From Methylobacterium aquaticum (GTDB taxonomy: Bacteria; Pseudomonadota; Alphaproteobacteria; Rhizobiales; Beijerinckiaceae): a DNA stretch of 64,000 nucleotides. The stretch is taken from positions 3,857,001 to 3,921,000 of the forward strand of contig NZ_CP043627.1 of the NCBI RefSeq assembly GCF_016804325.1, in the 5' to 3' direction. Below, piece by piece: positions 1-8,331 of this stretch. The translations under genes were made by a program, and so were the position numbers. How positions within the stretch are numbered: position 1 is the first letter of the stretch; every line of letters starts with the position of its first letter. Under the pieces are notes generated by a model that saw only the letters and a program-made list of their open reading frames with translations, ran no database searches and was not told the origin of the DNA.

Positions 1-273
1 TGGGCCGGGGTGCGCAAGAAGACGAGCTCCATCAGGACGCAGTTCCAGCGTCTGCGCAGCCGGCGTGGCCCCAAGAAGGCGATCTGCGCGGTCGCCGCCT
101 CCTTGCTGACGGCGATCTACCACATGCTCAAAACCGGCACGGCATACATCGATCCCGGGCCTGACCACGGCCGCAAGGGTGCCCCGACTATCCGCGCCAA
201 GGCGCTCGCCCGGCAAATCGAGCGCCTTGGATTTGCGTGCGAAATCAAGGCCGTAGAGACAGTTTCTATTTAG
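1..273 (+). CDS. IS110-family transposase, C-terminal part (5' end outside window)
   Basis: The reading frame is open from the first base of the window, so the gene starts upstream. The visible 90 residues match the end of IS110/IS1111 transposases: a conserved RGPKKA segment, an AVAASLLTAIYHML helix, a GTAY turn and a final RQIERLGF helix. In this family the C-terminal domain carries the serine-containing motif that works with the N-terminal DEDD domain; the catalytic DEDD part is not visible here. The stop codon TAG coincides with the first bases of a family A palindromic repeat, suggesting the element ends at or inside that repeat. Integrity of the transposase cannot be judged from this window. 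Confidence 0.8.
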   Translation, partial: WAGVRKKTSSIRTQFQRLRSRRGPKKAICAVAASLLTAIYHMLKTGTAYIDPGPDHGRKGAPTIRAKALARQIERLGFACEIKAVETVSI

Positions 274-375
274 TCGATCAACGATCGACTGACCTCGAAG
301 GAGGGCTCCAGAGATCGCAGCGACATCTGGAGCCCTCCTTCGAGGCTCAGCGATCTTCGATCGCCCGCACCTCAG
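271..375. repeat. Family A palindromic repeat, copy A1 (left arm truncated)
   Basis: The core reads CCTCGAAGGAGGGCTCCAGA, a short spacer, then TCTGGAGCCCTCCTTCGAGG, ending with CACCTCAGGATGAGG. Other copies begin with CCTCATCCTGAGG; that outer left arm is missing and is replaced by the IS110 gene, the join being near base 271. From about 386 to 683 I see no gene and no further repeat; this stretch is the upstream region of the small exported protein at 684. Confidence 0.85.
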
Positions 376-683
376 GATGAGGTTCGCGGGTGGGAAACGC
401 TGGAGCAGCAGACGTGCCGTCACGGCCGCATCCAGCGCGCACCATCGCACCTGCCGCTGTGACGATCCGCAGCCCGCAGCGCATGCCGGAGAGGCAGCGT
501 GACCGAAGCGGCCGGCGAACGGCCCCGCTCCCCATCCGCCCGCCCAGTTCTGCCGATTTTTATTCCATCATCCCGCGTGCGCGGGGACACATCGCAGCGG
601 TGACCGGCCAACTATATTCAAATCATCGAAAGGCACAGGGACAACAAGCCCCGGCCACCTCAGTAACCGGAGATTGAATTCAC

Positions 684-950
684 ATGAAGACCCGTATCGC
701 CGCCGCCGTCACCGCCCTCGCCCTCGTGGCCGCCCCGCTCTCCTCGGCCATGGCCTTCGGCCCGAACGGCCCCGCCAATGTGTTCTGGCCCCGCGACGTC
801 GAGACCACCGGCTCGATCGGCGGGCGCGCCAACACCAGCGTGCCGTTCTACGGCGCCTGCCCGATGAGCTCGGCCGCCGAGGGCAACGCCAAGCAGCAGA
901 ACTTCCCGGTCAAGCAGTACGGCCAGACCACGGGCGGCTACCGGTGCTGA
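684..950 (+). CDS. Small exported protein, unknown function
   Basis: An 88-residue protein begins with a typical Sec signal peptide: MKTR, a hydrophobic alanine/valine/leucine stretch, and a probable cleavage site after SSAMA (about residue 24). The mature part is about 64 residues, glycine/asparagine rich, with two cysteines (in YGACP and at the C-terminus YRC) that could form a disulphide in the periplasm. The ATG at 684 is preceded by GGAG about 10 bases upstream. It is followed closely by a 36-residue ORF and then a strong terminator, so the two probably share a transcript. I do not recognise the family. Confidence 0.7.
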   Translation: MKTRIAAAVTALALVAAPLSSAMAFGPNGPANVFWPRDVETTGSIGGRANTSVPFYGACPMSSAAEGNAKQQNFPVKQYGQTTGGYRC

Positions 951-961
951 CGGGAGCGACG

Positions 962-1072
962 ATGAGCGAGATGACGCTCCTGCGCGCCGTGTCCTACGGC
1001 ATGATCGGAGTGCTCGCCGGCGGCCTCGCCATGACGGTCGCCGGCACCGCGAGCGCCCTGATGAACCTGTAA
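962..1072 (+). CDS. Very small single-pass membrane protein (36 aa)
   Basis: A 36-codon ORF starts with ATG at 962, with GGGAG seven to nine bases upstream, 11 bases after the preceding stop codon. It is predicted to be one hydrophobic helix (roughly residues 7-30: AVSYGMIGVLAGGLAMTVAG and following), so it is probably an inner-membrane peptide or an uncleaved exported peptide. A strong intrinsic terminator follows eight bases after its stop, supporting translation as the last gene of a short transcript. No family is recognised. Confidence 0.5.
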   Translation: MSEMTLLRAVSYGMIGVLAGGLAMTVAGTASALMNL

Positions 1073-1080
1073 TCCGACCG

Positions 1081-1105
1081 AAGGGCCGCCCCAGGGCGGC
1101 CCTTT
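1081..1105 (+). terminator. Rho-independent terminator
   Basis: A near-perfect GC stem, AGGGCCGCC / GGCGGCCCT, with a short loop is followed by TTTT. It lies directly downstream of the two small genes at 684 and 962. Confidence 0.8.
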
Positions 1106-1332
1106 TCGCGTCGGCCTGAGCCCGGCGCCACCGTGACCCGGAATACACACCCCCTGTGGAAGCTCGGGCATACCCGGAAATCGCCGCAAACCGCCCTCAT
1201 CTCTCGGGGCCGACGGCGCGAGGCTTTCGTCGGCCCCGGGCCGTGCCCGACCTCCCGGTCGGGCGGCAAGCTTGGCACTTCGTTAAGCAGTTCCTCGCAT
1301 TCTCGCGCCAACACCTTCGGGAGACCCTCAGC

Positions 1333-1695
1333 GTGCGCGCTCCGACCTCTTACGGCCTTCCGCGCCTCGGCGCGGGCGCGGCGCTCGTCGCCGCCCTCAT
1401 CGTCACCGCCGCCCCCCAGGCCCAGGCCCGCGACAATGTCGGCGCGGCGATCATCGGCGGCGCGGCCGCCGGCGTGCTGGGCGGCGTCGCGGCCGGCGCC
1501 CTCATGAACGGCATGCAGCCGCCGCCCCCGCCGCCGCCGATGTATGCCGCGCCGCCGCCGCGCCGGGTCTATGTCGAGGAGCCCGAGACCGTGTACGTGC
1601 GCCCGCGCCGCGGCCCGATCTGCCATTTCGAGCGCCGCAAGGTGTGGCTCGACGACGAGTCCTTCACCTACAAGCGCGTCGAGGTCTGCGAGTAA
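1333..1695 (+). CDS. Proline-rich exported protein, unknown function
   Basis: The GTG at 1333 is chosen because GGGAG lies about 10 bases upstream and the protein then begins with a signal peptide (hydrophobic LGAGAALVAALIVTAA, cleavage near AQA, about residue 27). A longer reading from 1156 has no such support. The mature protein has a glycine/alanine segment (AAIIGGAAAGVLGGVAAGAL) that could be a glycine-zipper-like membrane helix. It then has a run of eight prolines and a small C-terminal domain with two cysteines (ICHFERRKVW and EVCE). This resembles the many short periplasmic or outer-membrane associated proteins of Methylobacterium. Function unknown. Confidence 0.65.
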   Translation: MRAPTSYGLPRLGAGAALVAALIVTAAPQAQARDNVGAAIIGGAAAGVLGGVAAGALMNGMQPPPPPPPMYAAPPPRRVYVEEPETVYVRPRRGPICHFERRKVWLDDESFTYKRVEVCE

Positions 1696-1720
1696 ATCTC
1701 GCAGCCTCTCCGGGAGTTCA

Positions 1721-1754
1721 GGGGCCGGCACCCGGGGGCGGGGCCGGCCCTTCT
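1721..1754 (+). terminator. Probable Rho-independent terminator
   Basis: GGGCCGGC pairs with GCCGGCCC across a GC-rich loop and is followed by TTCT. It lies between the gene ending at 1695 and the convergent carbamoyltransferase ending at 1754. Confidence 0.45.
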
Positions 1755-3535
1755 CATGTCTTCACCCCGTCCTTCACCAGGATCCAGTCCTCGATCACCA
1801 CGGCATCGAGCCCGGTGGTGGAGAACATCAGGATCGCGTCCTCGGCGGTGTGGAGGATCGGCTTGCCCATTACGTTGAAGCTGGTGTTGAGCAGGATCGG
1901 CACGCCGGTCCGCTCGGCGAAGGCGCGGATCAGGGCGGCATAGGCCGGGTTGCGGTCCTCGGTCACGCTCTGGAGCCGGCCGGTGCCGTCCTCGTGCACC
2001 ACCGCCGGCACCCTCTCCCGCATCTCCGGGCGCCAGACCAGGGTGCGCTCCATGTAGGGGCTGTCCTGGTAATCCTCGAACCAGTCCGGCCCGGCCTCGG
2101 CCAGGATCGAGGGCGCGAAGGGCCGGAACGCCTCGCGGTACTTCACCTTGGCGTTCAGGATCGCCTTGGCGTCGGCGGGGCGCGGATCGGCCAGGATCGA
2201 GCGGTTGCCGAGCGCGCGGGGCCCGAACTCCGCCCGCCCCTGCACCCAGCCGACGAGCCCGCCCGCCGCCAGGATGCCGGAAGCGGCCTGCGTCACCCCG
2301 TCATGGCCGAGCCGGCGCAGGCGCGGCTCCCAATCGACCATGCGCTCCAGCGGCCCGGTCGAGACCCGCGAGCCGAGATAGGGCGTGGCGAGCGCGCCCG
2401 GCCCGGTCCAGCCCGGATTGTCCTCCTGGAAGGCGAGCCAGGCCGCCCCCAGCGCGTTGCCGTCGTCGGCCGGCGCCGAGGGGACGTGGAGGCGCCGGAA
2501 GTCGCTGCGCCCAAACAGCTTTCCGTTACCAAGCAGCTTTCCGTTATAGGACGAGTTCAACGCGCAGCCGCCGGTGACGACGAGGTTCTCGTGGGGGCTG
2601 AGCCGCCACGCCTCGGCGACCAGCACGTCCATCATCTCCGAAAAGATCGCCTGGCCGCAGGCCGAGAGGTCCGCCCAGCCGTCCTCGTCGGCTTGCGGAG
2701 GGCGGCGGGCGCGGATCGCCTCGGCCACCGCCTGCACGGTGGCGGCGTCCGAGAAGCGCAGGCGGCCGGTCTCGATTCTGTAGAGCCGGCGCAGGAGCGC
2801 CATCAGCTCCGGGTCCTGACGGCCATAGGGGGCGAGCCCCATGATCTTCCATTCCTCGCCCTTGGCCTGGTCGAAGCCGGCGAGGTCGGTGACGAAGCCG
2901 AAGAAGAAGCCGACCGATTCGCGCCCGCGATGGCGCTTCACCTCGATCAGGCGCCCCGCCTCCATGCGGTAGATCGCCGAGGCGCCGGTCTCGCCCATCC
3001 CGTCGACGACGAGGCAGGTGGCGTCCCGGAACGGCGAGCCCCACAGGCCGTAGGCCGCATGGGTCAGGTGGTGGGGATAGCGCTTGAGGCCCGCGATGCT
3101 GGAACGGCCGCCGGAACCCCGGTTTCCATGGGCCCGGTCGAGCCCGAGCAGCGTGCCGTAGCCGGCCCTCCCCTGCGCCAGCGCCAGCTCGGCGATGAAG
3201 GTGCGCTCGGAACGCTCCGGCACCAGCGAGCGGTTCAGGGCCGGCGAATGGGCGTTGAGCGCCTCGAGCCCGAAGGCCCCGGCCCCGGCCTGGTCGGCGA
3301 GGTAGCGGCTGAATTCCGGCCCCCAGGTGGTGGCGATCACCAGTTCGGCGCCGGGCGGCAGGTGGGCCTTGAGCAGGCCGGCCATGCGCGGCGCCGAATC
3401 CGGCTCGCAGTTCGGGGCGCGCTTGTATTGCAGGTAGCGCTCGGTCGCCTCGGCGAAGAGCACCGTGCCGTCCGGCCCGACCAGGGCGAGGGCCGGGTCG
3501 TGGAAGGTGGTGGCGAGGCCGAGATAGTAGCGCAT
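1754..3535 (-). CDS. NodU/CmcH-type carbamoyltransferase
   Basis: About 593 residues. Members of this family transfer a carbamoyl group from carbamoyl phosphate, through a carbamoyl-adenylate, to a hydroxyl of an antibiotic, Nod factor or sugar. The N-terminal Kae1-like domain starts with YYLGLATTFHDPALAL, and its metal-site motif HHLTHAAYG is near residue 150. LVVTGGCALN follows, and the C-terminal domain carries FGPRALGNRSILADPR near residue 435. Both domains look complete, giving the family's usual length. The start is uncertain: in-frame ATGs at 3550, 3544 and 3535 and a TTG at 3556 all exist; 3535 gives the family-typical MRYYLG start. It stands alone, with no Nod, biosynthetic or sugar genes nearby, so the substrate is unknown. 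Confidence 0.85.
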   Translation of the reverse strand: MRYYLGLATTFHDPALALVGPDGTVLFAEATERYLQYKRAPNCEPDSAPRMAGLLKAHLPPGAELVIATTWGPEFSRYLADQAGAGAFGLEALNAHSPALNRSLVPERSERTFIAELALAQGRAGYGTLLGLDRAHGNRGSGGRSSIAGLKRYPHHLTHAAYGLWGSPFRDATCLVVDGMGETGASAIYRMEAGRLIEVKRHRGRESVGFFFGFVTDLAGFDQAKGEEWKIMGLAPYGRQDPELMALLRRLYRIETGRLRFSDAATVQAVAEAIRARRPPQADEDGWADLSACGQAIFSEMMDVLVAEAWRLSPHENLVVTGGCALNSSYNGKLLGNGKLFGRSDFRRLHVPSAPADDGNALGAAWLAFQEDNPGWTGPGALATPYLGSRVSTGPLERMVDWEPRLRRLGHDGVTQAASGILAAGGLVGWVQGRAEFGPRALGNRSILADPRPADAKAILNAKVKYREAFRPFAPSILAEAGPDWFEDYQDSPYMERTLVWRPEMRERVPAVVHEDGTGRLQSVTEDRNPAYAALIRAFAERTGVPILLNTSFNVMGKPILHTAEDAILMFSTTGLDAVVIEDWILVKDGVKT

Positions 3536-3767
3536 CGGGTCCATCTGCATTCTCAAGCCGCCGCTCTAACAGCCCCGGCGCCGGGTGTCAGGCCGGGTGG
3601 GAGCGTTGCGCGGGCGCATCGGCGGGCGGGTCTCGCTGCGTGGTCGTGCCGGATTTCGGCCGCGTTTCCGATGCCGATATGCTAGCGCGGTCATCGGGGT
3701 ACGGCCCGCCGGGTCGTCGACGGAAGGGGCGGCGCTCCCCTCGCGGGGCGGCACGGATGGCTTCACG

Positions 3768-6700
3768 GTGCGCGACATCCTGACCGCCCTGGCGGGCCTC
3801 GTCATCCTGATCCTCGCCGCGGCCCTGATCGCGCCGCCCTTCATCCCGTGGGAAGCCTACCGCTCGACCTTCGACGCGGCGCTCGGCCGCTCGCTCGGGG
3901 TCGAGGCGCAGAGCGACGGCCGGCTCGAGGTGCGCCTCCTGCCCTCGCCGCGCCTGCGGATCGACCACCTGCGGCTCGCGGCCGGGCGGGACAAGCCCTC
4001 CCTCGATGCCCGCTTCGTCAAGGCCGAGATCGCCCTCACCCCGCTCCTCTCCGGCGAGATCCGCTTCACCGAGACCCGGATCGGCCGCGGCGAGGTCACC
4101 CTGCCGATGACCGAGGCCGGCAGCTTCCTGCCGCTGCCCTCCCTCGCCGAGGGCCGGGATCTCGCCGTCGAGGACCTGCGGGTGTCGCAGCTCCTCGTCA
4201 CCACCCGGGTGGCGGCGACCGGGCGCACCGACCAGGTCTATGCCGAGACCGTCCGGCTCTCGGCCCCGAGCCTCGCCGGCCCGTGGCGGGCCGAGGGCAC
4301 CGTGGAGACGGTGCCGTTCCGCCTCACCACCGGGGCAGCCGGGCCCGACGGGGCGGTGCCGGTGAAGCTCGGCGCCGGCGGCGACACGGTGCCCCGGCTC
4401 GACCTCGACGCCCGCGTGAGCGTCGCCGCCGGCCCGGAGGGCGGCGGGGTGCCGGAGGCGAGCGGCACCGCCCGCCTGGTGGTGGGACCGCCGGCGCAGG
4501 TCGCCGGAGCCGCCCTGCCGTTCTCGCTCCAGGGCGCGTTCAAGGCCAAGGGCCGGCTCGCCACCTTCGATAGCCTGACCGTCGAGGTGCCGGGCGAATC
4601 GCCCCTGCGCCTTGCCGGCCGCGGCAGCCTCGATCTCGCCACCGCCCGGGCGACGATGAGCCTGGACGCCCGCCGCCTCGACCTCGACGGCTTCCTGATG
4701 AGCGCCACCGGCCAGGCGGTGCTCGGACACGCCCTGGCGCCCGCCTCCCTGCCCGGCACCCTGGCGCTGGACGTCGCGGTCGACAGCCTGACGCTCGCCC
4801 GCGAGGAGTGGAGCGGGGCGTCCCTGAGCGCCGTGCTGCGCCCCTCCGGCGCCGTCACCCTGCGGCGCCTCGCCGGCACGGCCGCCGGGGGCCTGAAGCT
4901 GGCGCTGGACGGCGAGGTGACGCCGAGCGGCGGCTTCTCGGGCCACGCGGCGGTCGACGCCCCCGCCTCGGACCGGCTCGCCCGCCTCCTCGACCGTCTC
5001 GGGATCAGCGGCCCGCTCGCCGGGCTCCTCGACGGCCGGCCGTTCTCGGCGGCGGCCGACGTGGCGGCGGCCCTGCCGGTGCTGTCGCTGCGCAATGCCC
5101 GGGTGGCCCTGGGGACCGCGAAGATCACCGGCAGCGCCCGCTACAGCCCGGCCGGGCCGGACCAGGCCCGCCCGCGCTTCGACGCCCAGATCATCGCCGA
5201 CGGGCTCGACATCGCCGAGCTGCCGCCGATGCGCGGCGCCATCGCGGCCCTTCAGGATCACGATGTCGGCCTGACCCTGCTCGCCCGCGACCTGCGCTAC
5301 GGCCCGACCGGCACCCGCACCGGCGAGATCGCCGCCAGCCTGCAATCTGAGGGCGCGGCGCTCCGCCTCGACAGCCTGGAGGTGCGCGACCTCGCCGGAG
5401 CCAGGGCCAGCCTCTCGGGCCGGATCGGCGCCGACGGGGCCGGGCGCATCACCGGGCGGGTGAGCGCCCCGGTCGCCGCCCCGCTGATCGATCTCGTCTC
5501 GCGCACCTTCGTCGACGAGGCGCGGCTCCTTCCGGGATTCCTGCGCGACGGCCCGGTCGCCCTCGACGTGACGCTGGAGCGGGATTCCGGGTCGGATGCG
5601 GAGCGCCTGCGCGGCCAGGCCCGCGGCAGCGCCGCCGGCGGCCGCCTCGCCCTGTCGCTCGCCGCCCGGACCGGGCGGCTCGACGAGCTCGATGCCCGCC
5701 TCGACGGCGTCTCCTCCGGCCGCTGGCTCGGCCGGCCGGCCGATGCGGCGCTGTCGATGCCGGCGACCCTGCATCTCGTCGGGCGCCGGTCCGCAACGGA
5801 CGGGCCCGACGCGACCCGCCCCTTGAGCCTCACCCTCGAGGCCGAGATCGCCGGGGCCGCCATCGCCACCGCCCGGCCTCTGCTGCTGCCGGCCTCGGGC
5901 CCGCCCCGGGACGGGGCGCTCACCCTCGCGGCGCCCGACCTGCGGCCGCTGGCCGGGCTCCTCGGCGGCGGCCCCGCCCTGCCGGATCCGGTGCCGGCGC
6001 GGCTGAGCCTCGGCCTTGGCCGCACCGGCGAGGTCCCGCGCCTCGTCGTCACCGGCACGGTCGCCGGCTCGGCGATCGACGCGACGCTGACCCGGCCGGC
6101 CGGCGGCGAGATCGCCGGCAGCGTGTCGCTGGAGCGGCTCTCCCTGCCCTGGCTGGCCGGGGCGCTGGTGCTGAATCCCGGGGCGGCGCCGAGCCAGGAT
6201 TCCTGGTCCGCCGCCCGCTTCGGCGCGGTTCCCGCCCTGCCGGTAGCCGGGCAGGTCGCCATGACGGTGCGACGGCTCGATCTCGGCCGCGGCCTTGCGG
6301 CGGACTGGGCGCGGTTCGACCTCGGGCTCGGGTCCGACGGCCTCTCCTTGCGCGATTTCGCCGCCGGCCTCGCCCGCGGGCGTCTGACCGGCAGCGCCAC
6401 CCTGGCCCGCCAGGGCACCCAGGCGACCGTATCCGCCGAGGGCAGCCTGACGGCAGCCGCCCTTCACGCCCTCACCGGGGGCGACGCCCTGCGCGGCCAG
6501 GTCTCCTTGCGCCTGCGCCTCGGCGCGGCGGGCGACAGCCCGGCGGCCCTCGTCGGCAACCTCGCCGGCAGCGGGGCGCTCGAACTCGCCGGGCTGACGC
6601 TCCAGGATCTCGACCCGGCGGCTTTATCCCGCGCCCTGACCCGGCTGCTCGCCGAGGAGGATCCGCTGCGGGCCGGCCGGGTCGAGCGGGTGGTGTCGGA

Positions 6701-7394
6701 GGAACTCGACCGCGGGCCGCTGGTGCTGGCGGGCCCCGTCTCGGTGCCGGCCTCGATGGTCGGGGGGGTTCTCCGCACCGGAAGCCTGACCCTCGATCTG
6801 GGTCCCGCCACCTGGACCGGCCTAGTGCAGGTCGACGCCAAGAGCTGGCGCCTCGACGCCCGCGGCACGCTCGCCGCCACCACGACGCCCCGGGCCTGGA
6901 CCGCCCCGGCGCCGACGCTGGGCCTCGCCCTCGCCGGCCCGCTCGCCCGGCCGCAGCGCGAGCTCGACGTCGTCCCGCTCGGCAACCTGCTGGCGGCGGT
7001 GGTGCTTCAGCGCGAGCTGGACAAGATCGAGACCGTCGAGGCCGACCGCAACGAACTCGCCCGCCGCCGCAGCCGCCTGGAGATCGACCGCGCCCGGGCG
7101 GTCGAGGAGGCCCGGCAGGCGAGACAGCGGGCGGAGGAGGCGGCCAGGGCCGCGGAGGCGGCGCGTGCGGCGGAAGCCGCGAGGGCGGCCGAAGCGGCGA
7201 AAGCGGCCGAAGCAGCCCGCCGCAAGGCCGAGGACGAGGCGCGCGCGGCCGAAGGCGCGAGAGTGGCCGAAGAGGCCCGGCAAGCCAGGCAGCGGGCGGA
7301 AGAGGCGGCTCGTGCGGCAGAAGAGGCCCGCCACAAGGCCGAGGACGAGGCGCGCCGCCAGGGCCCCAGGGCGCCGGAGGCGAACGGGCCGTAA
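3768..7394 (+). CDS. AsmA-family protein with long alanine-rich C-terminal coiled coil
   Basis: About 1208 residues from the GTG at 3768, where the protein starts with a single N-terminal membrane helix ([19 protein letters not shown]). It continues as an AsmA N-terminal domain (PFIPWEAYRSTFDAALGRSLG...GRLEVRLLPSPRLRIDHL). The rest is a repetitive beta-rich body typical of AsmA/TamB-like bridge proteins thought to move or shape phospholipid and outer-membrane material across the periplasm. The last 110 residues are unusual: EAARAAEAARAAE repeats form a predicted charged coiled coil. An upstream start at 3585 is in frame but lacks a signal or membrane start. Downstream lies only repeat DNA. 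Confidence 0.85.
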   Translation: MRDILTALAGLVILILAAALIAPPFIPWEAYRSTFDAALGRSLGVEAQSDGRLEVRLLPSPRLRIDHLRLAAGRDKPSLDARFVKAEIALTPLLSGEIRFTETRIGRGEVTLPMTEAGSFLPLPSLAEGRDLAVEDLRVSQLLVTTRVAATGRTDQVYAETVRLSAPSLAGPWRAEGTVETVPFRLTTGAAGPDGAVPVKLGAGGDTVPRLDLDARVSVAAGPEGGGVPEASGTARLVVGPPAQVAGAALPFSLQGAFKAKGRLATFDSLTVEVPGESPLRLAGRGSLDLATARATMSLDARRLDLDGFLMSATGQAVLGHALAPASLPGTLALDVAVDSLTLAREEWSGASLSAVLRPSGAVTLRRLAGTAAGGLKLALDGEVTPSGGFSGHAAVDAPASDRLARLLDRLGISGPLAGLLDGRPFSAAADVAAALPVLSLRNARVALGTAKITGSARYSPAGPDQARPRFDAQIIADGLDIAELPPMRGAIAALQDHDVGLTLLARDLRYGPTGTRTGEIAASLQSEGAALRLDSLEVRDLAGARASLSGRIGADGAGRITGRVSAPVAAPLIDLVSRTFVDEARLLPGFLRDGPVALDVTLERDSGSDAERLRGQARGSAAGGRLALSLAARTGRLDELDARLDGVSSGRWLGRPADAALSMPATLHLVGRRSATDGPDATRPLSLTLEAEIAGAAIATARPLLLPASGPPRDGALTLAAPDLRPLAGLLGGGPALPDPVPARLSLGLGRTGEVPRLVVTGTVAGSAIDATLTRPAGGEIAGSVSLERLSLPWLAGALVLNPGAAPSQDSWSAARFGAVPALPVAGQVAMTVRRLDLGRGLAADWARFDLGLGSDGLSLRDFAAGLARGRLTGSATLARQGTQATVSAEGSLTAAALHALTGGDALRGQVSLRLRLGAAGDSPAALVGNLAGSGALELAGLTLQDLDPAALSRALTRLLAEEDPLRAGRVERVVSEELDRGPLVLAGPVSVPASMVGGVLRTGSLTLDLGPATWTGLVQVDAKSWRLDARGTLAATTTPRAWTAPAPTLGLALAGPLARPQRELDVVPLGNLLAAVVLQRELDKIETVEADRNELARRRSRLEIDRARAVEEARQARQRAEEAARAAEAARAAEAARAAEAAKAAEAARRKAEDEARAAEGARVAEEARQARQRAEEAARAAEEARHKAEDEARRQGPRAPEANGP

Positions 7395-7456
7395 CCGGAG
7401 CGTGGTGAGCGCGGCTCGCCGCCCCCGCTCCCTGCCTCCGGCTTGTCCCACCCACG

Positions 7457-7579
7457 ACCTCATCCTGAGGTGTCAGTCGATCGGAGATCGACTGACCTCG
7501 AAGGAGGGCTTCAGAAGTATCAAGCCTCTCTGGAGCTCTCCTTCGAAGCATCCATCACGCAGTAGCACCTGAGGATGAT
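7457..7579. repeat. Family A palindromic repeat, copy A2 (degenerate right arm)
   Basis: It begins CCTCATCCTGAGGTGTCAGTC, contains the CTCGAAGGAGGGC half of the core and an eroded right half (GGAGCTCTCCTTCGAAG), and ends CACCTGAGGATGA. It lies just downstream of the AsmA gene. Confidence 0.8.
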
Positions 7580-7640
7580 ACTTGAAGCAGAATTAATTAA
7601 TTGGCCTCAAGTCTTGCTTGGAAAATTGTGCTCAAGCATG
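7580..7640. repeat. Fragment of family D element
   Basis: CCTCAAGTCTTG followed 15-20 bases later by TGCTCAAGCA matches, with mismatches, the end segment of the family D element at 28334-28578 (CCTCAAGTCTTGGG...CTGCTCAAACAGG). It is a decayed piece between repeats A2 and A3. No gene is seen between 7395 and 7885. Confidence 0.45.
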
Positions 7641-7661
7641 CCCCAGGTTAACACGCAAAAG

Positions 7662-7753
7662 CCTCGAAGTAGGCTTCCAGTGATCGCGGCAACACCTGGA
7701 TCCCTCCTTCGAGGTCAGTCGATCTTCGATCGACTGACACCTCAGGATGAGGT
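7662..7753. repeat. Family A palindromic repeat, copy A3 (left arm eroded)
   Basis: A degenerate CCTCGAAGTAGGCTTCCAG half is followed by an intact right half: CCTCCTTCGAGGTCAGTCG, then CACCTCAGGATGAGG. Confidence 0.75.
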
Positions 7754-7885
7754 TGCGGGTGGGAGAGCCCATGCCGACAGGCTTCGCGCCACTGTCGTGT
7801 AGCGTGCTGCCCGCGATCGAGTCGATGCATCAGCCTCTTGGGCCGCTGGCATGAAGCGGCGAGCCAACCCCAGGCCCATCCCGCC

Positions 7886-8317
7886 TCACCCCGCCGGCGC
7901 CTCGATCACCAGCCGCGCCGCCGCCTCGCCGGCCGCGCCGAGCGGCGCCGGCCGCCGGGTATCCTTGGCCATCAGCACGCAGATCGATTCCGCCTCGCCC
8001 GCCACGACGTCGCCGGTGAGGATCCGATGGCGGAAGCCCAGCGAGGTGCGGCCGGTGCGGGACAGCCAGGTCGCGGTGCGGACCCGGCCCGGATAATGCA
8101 GCTCCGCCCGGTAATCGATGACGAAGCGGGCGATGACGAAGAAGGTGTCGGGCGTGAGCAGCGGCGTCAGGTGCTGGGCGAAGAACTGCACCCGCCCGCT
8201 CTCGCAGAAGGCGGCGAAGACCGCGTTGTTGACGTGGCCGTTGGCATCGGTGTCGCGGTAGCGCAGGACGTCCTCGCTCCACAGCACCCGCGGATCGGCC
8301 TCGAACCCCTCGGTCAT
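7886..8317 (-). CDS. Acyl-CoA thioesterase, 4HBT hotdog family
   Basis: 143 residues, the usual size of a single hotdog-fold thioesterase. The signature YRDTDANGHVNNAVFAAFCESGR (residues about 20-42) holds the family's catalytic Asp and the following helix. Later FRHRILTGDVVAGEAES matches the central beta strands. The enzyme would hydrolyse an acyl-CoA in the cytoplasm; the substrate cannot be told from sequence. The start at 8317 is 14 bases after the truB stop codon and the gene is last in the rimP-truB transcription direction, so it is probably cotranscribed. Confidence 0.85.
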   Translation of the reverse strand: MTEGFEADPRVLWSEDVLRYRDTDANGHVNNAVFAAFCESGRVQFFAQHLTPLLTPDTFFVIARFVIDYRAELHYPGRVRTATWLSRTGRTSLGFRHRILTGDVVAGEAESICVLMAKDTRRPAPLGAAGEAAARLVIEAPAG

Positions 8318-8331
8318 CGCCCTGCCCTCTC

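Noticed and set aside
3588..6467. Minus-strand open frame of 959 codons antisense to the AsmA gene
   Set aside because: Antisense shadow of a high-GC gene with low-complexity Gly/Arg/Glu composition and no domain.
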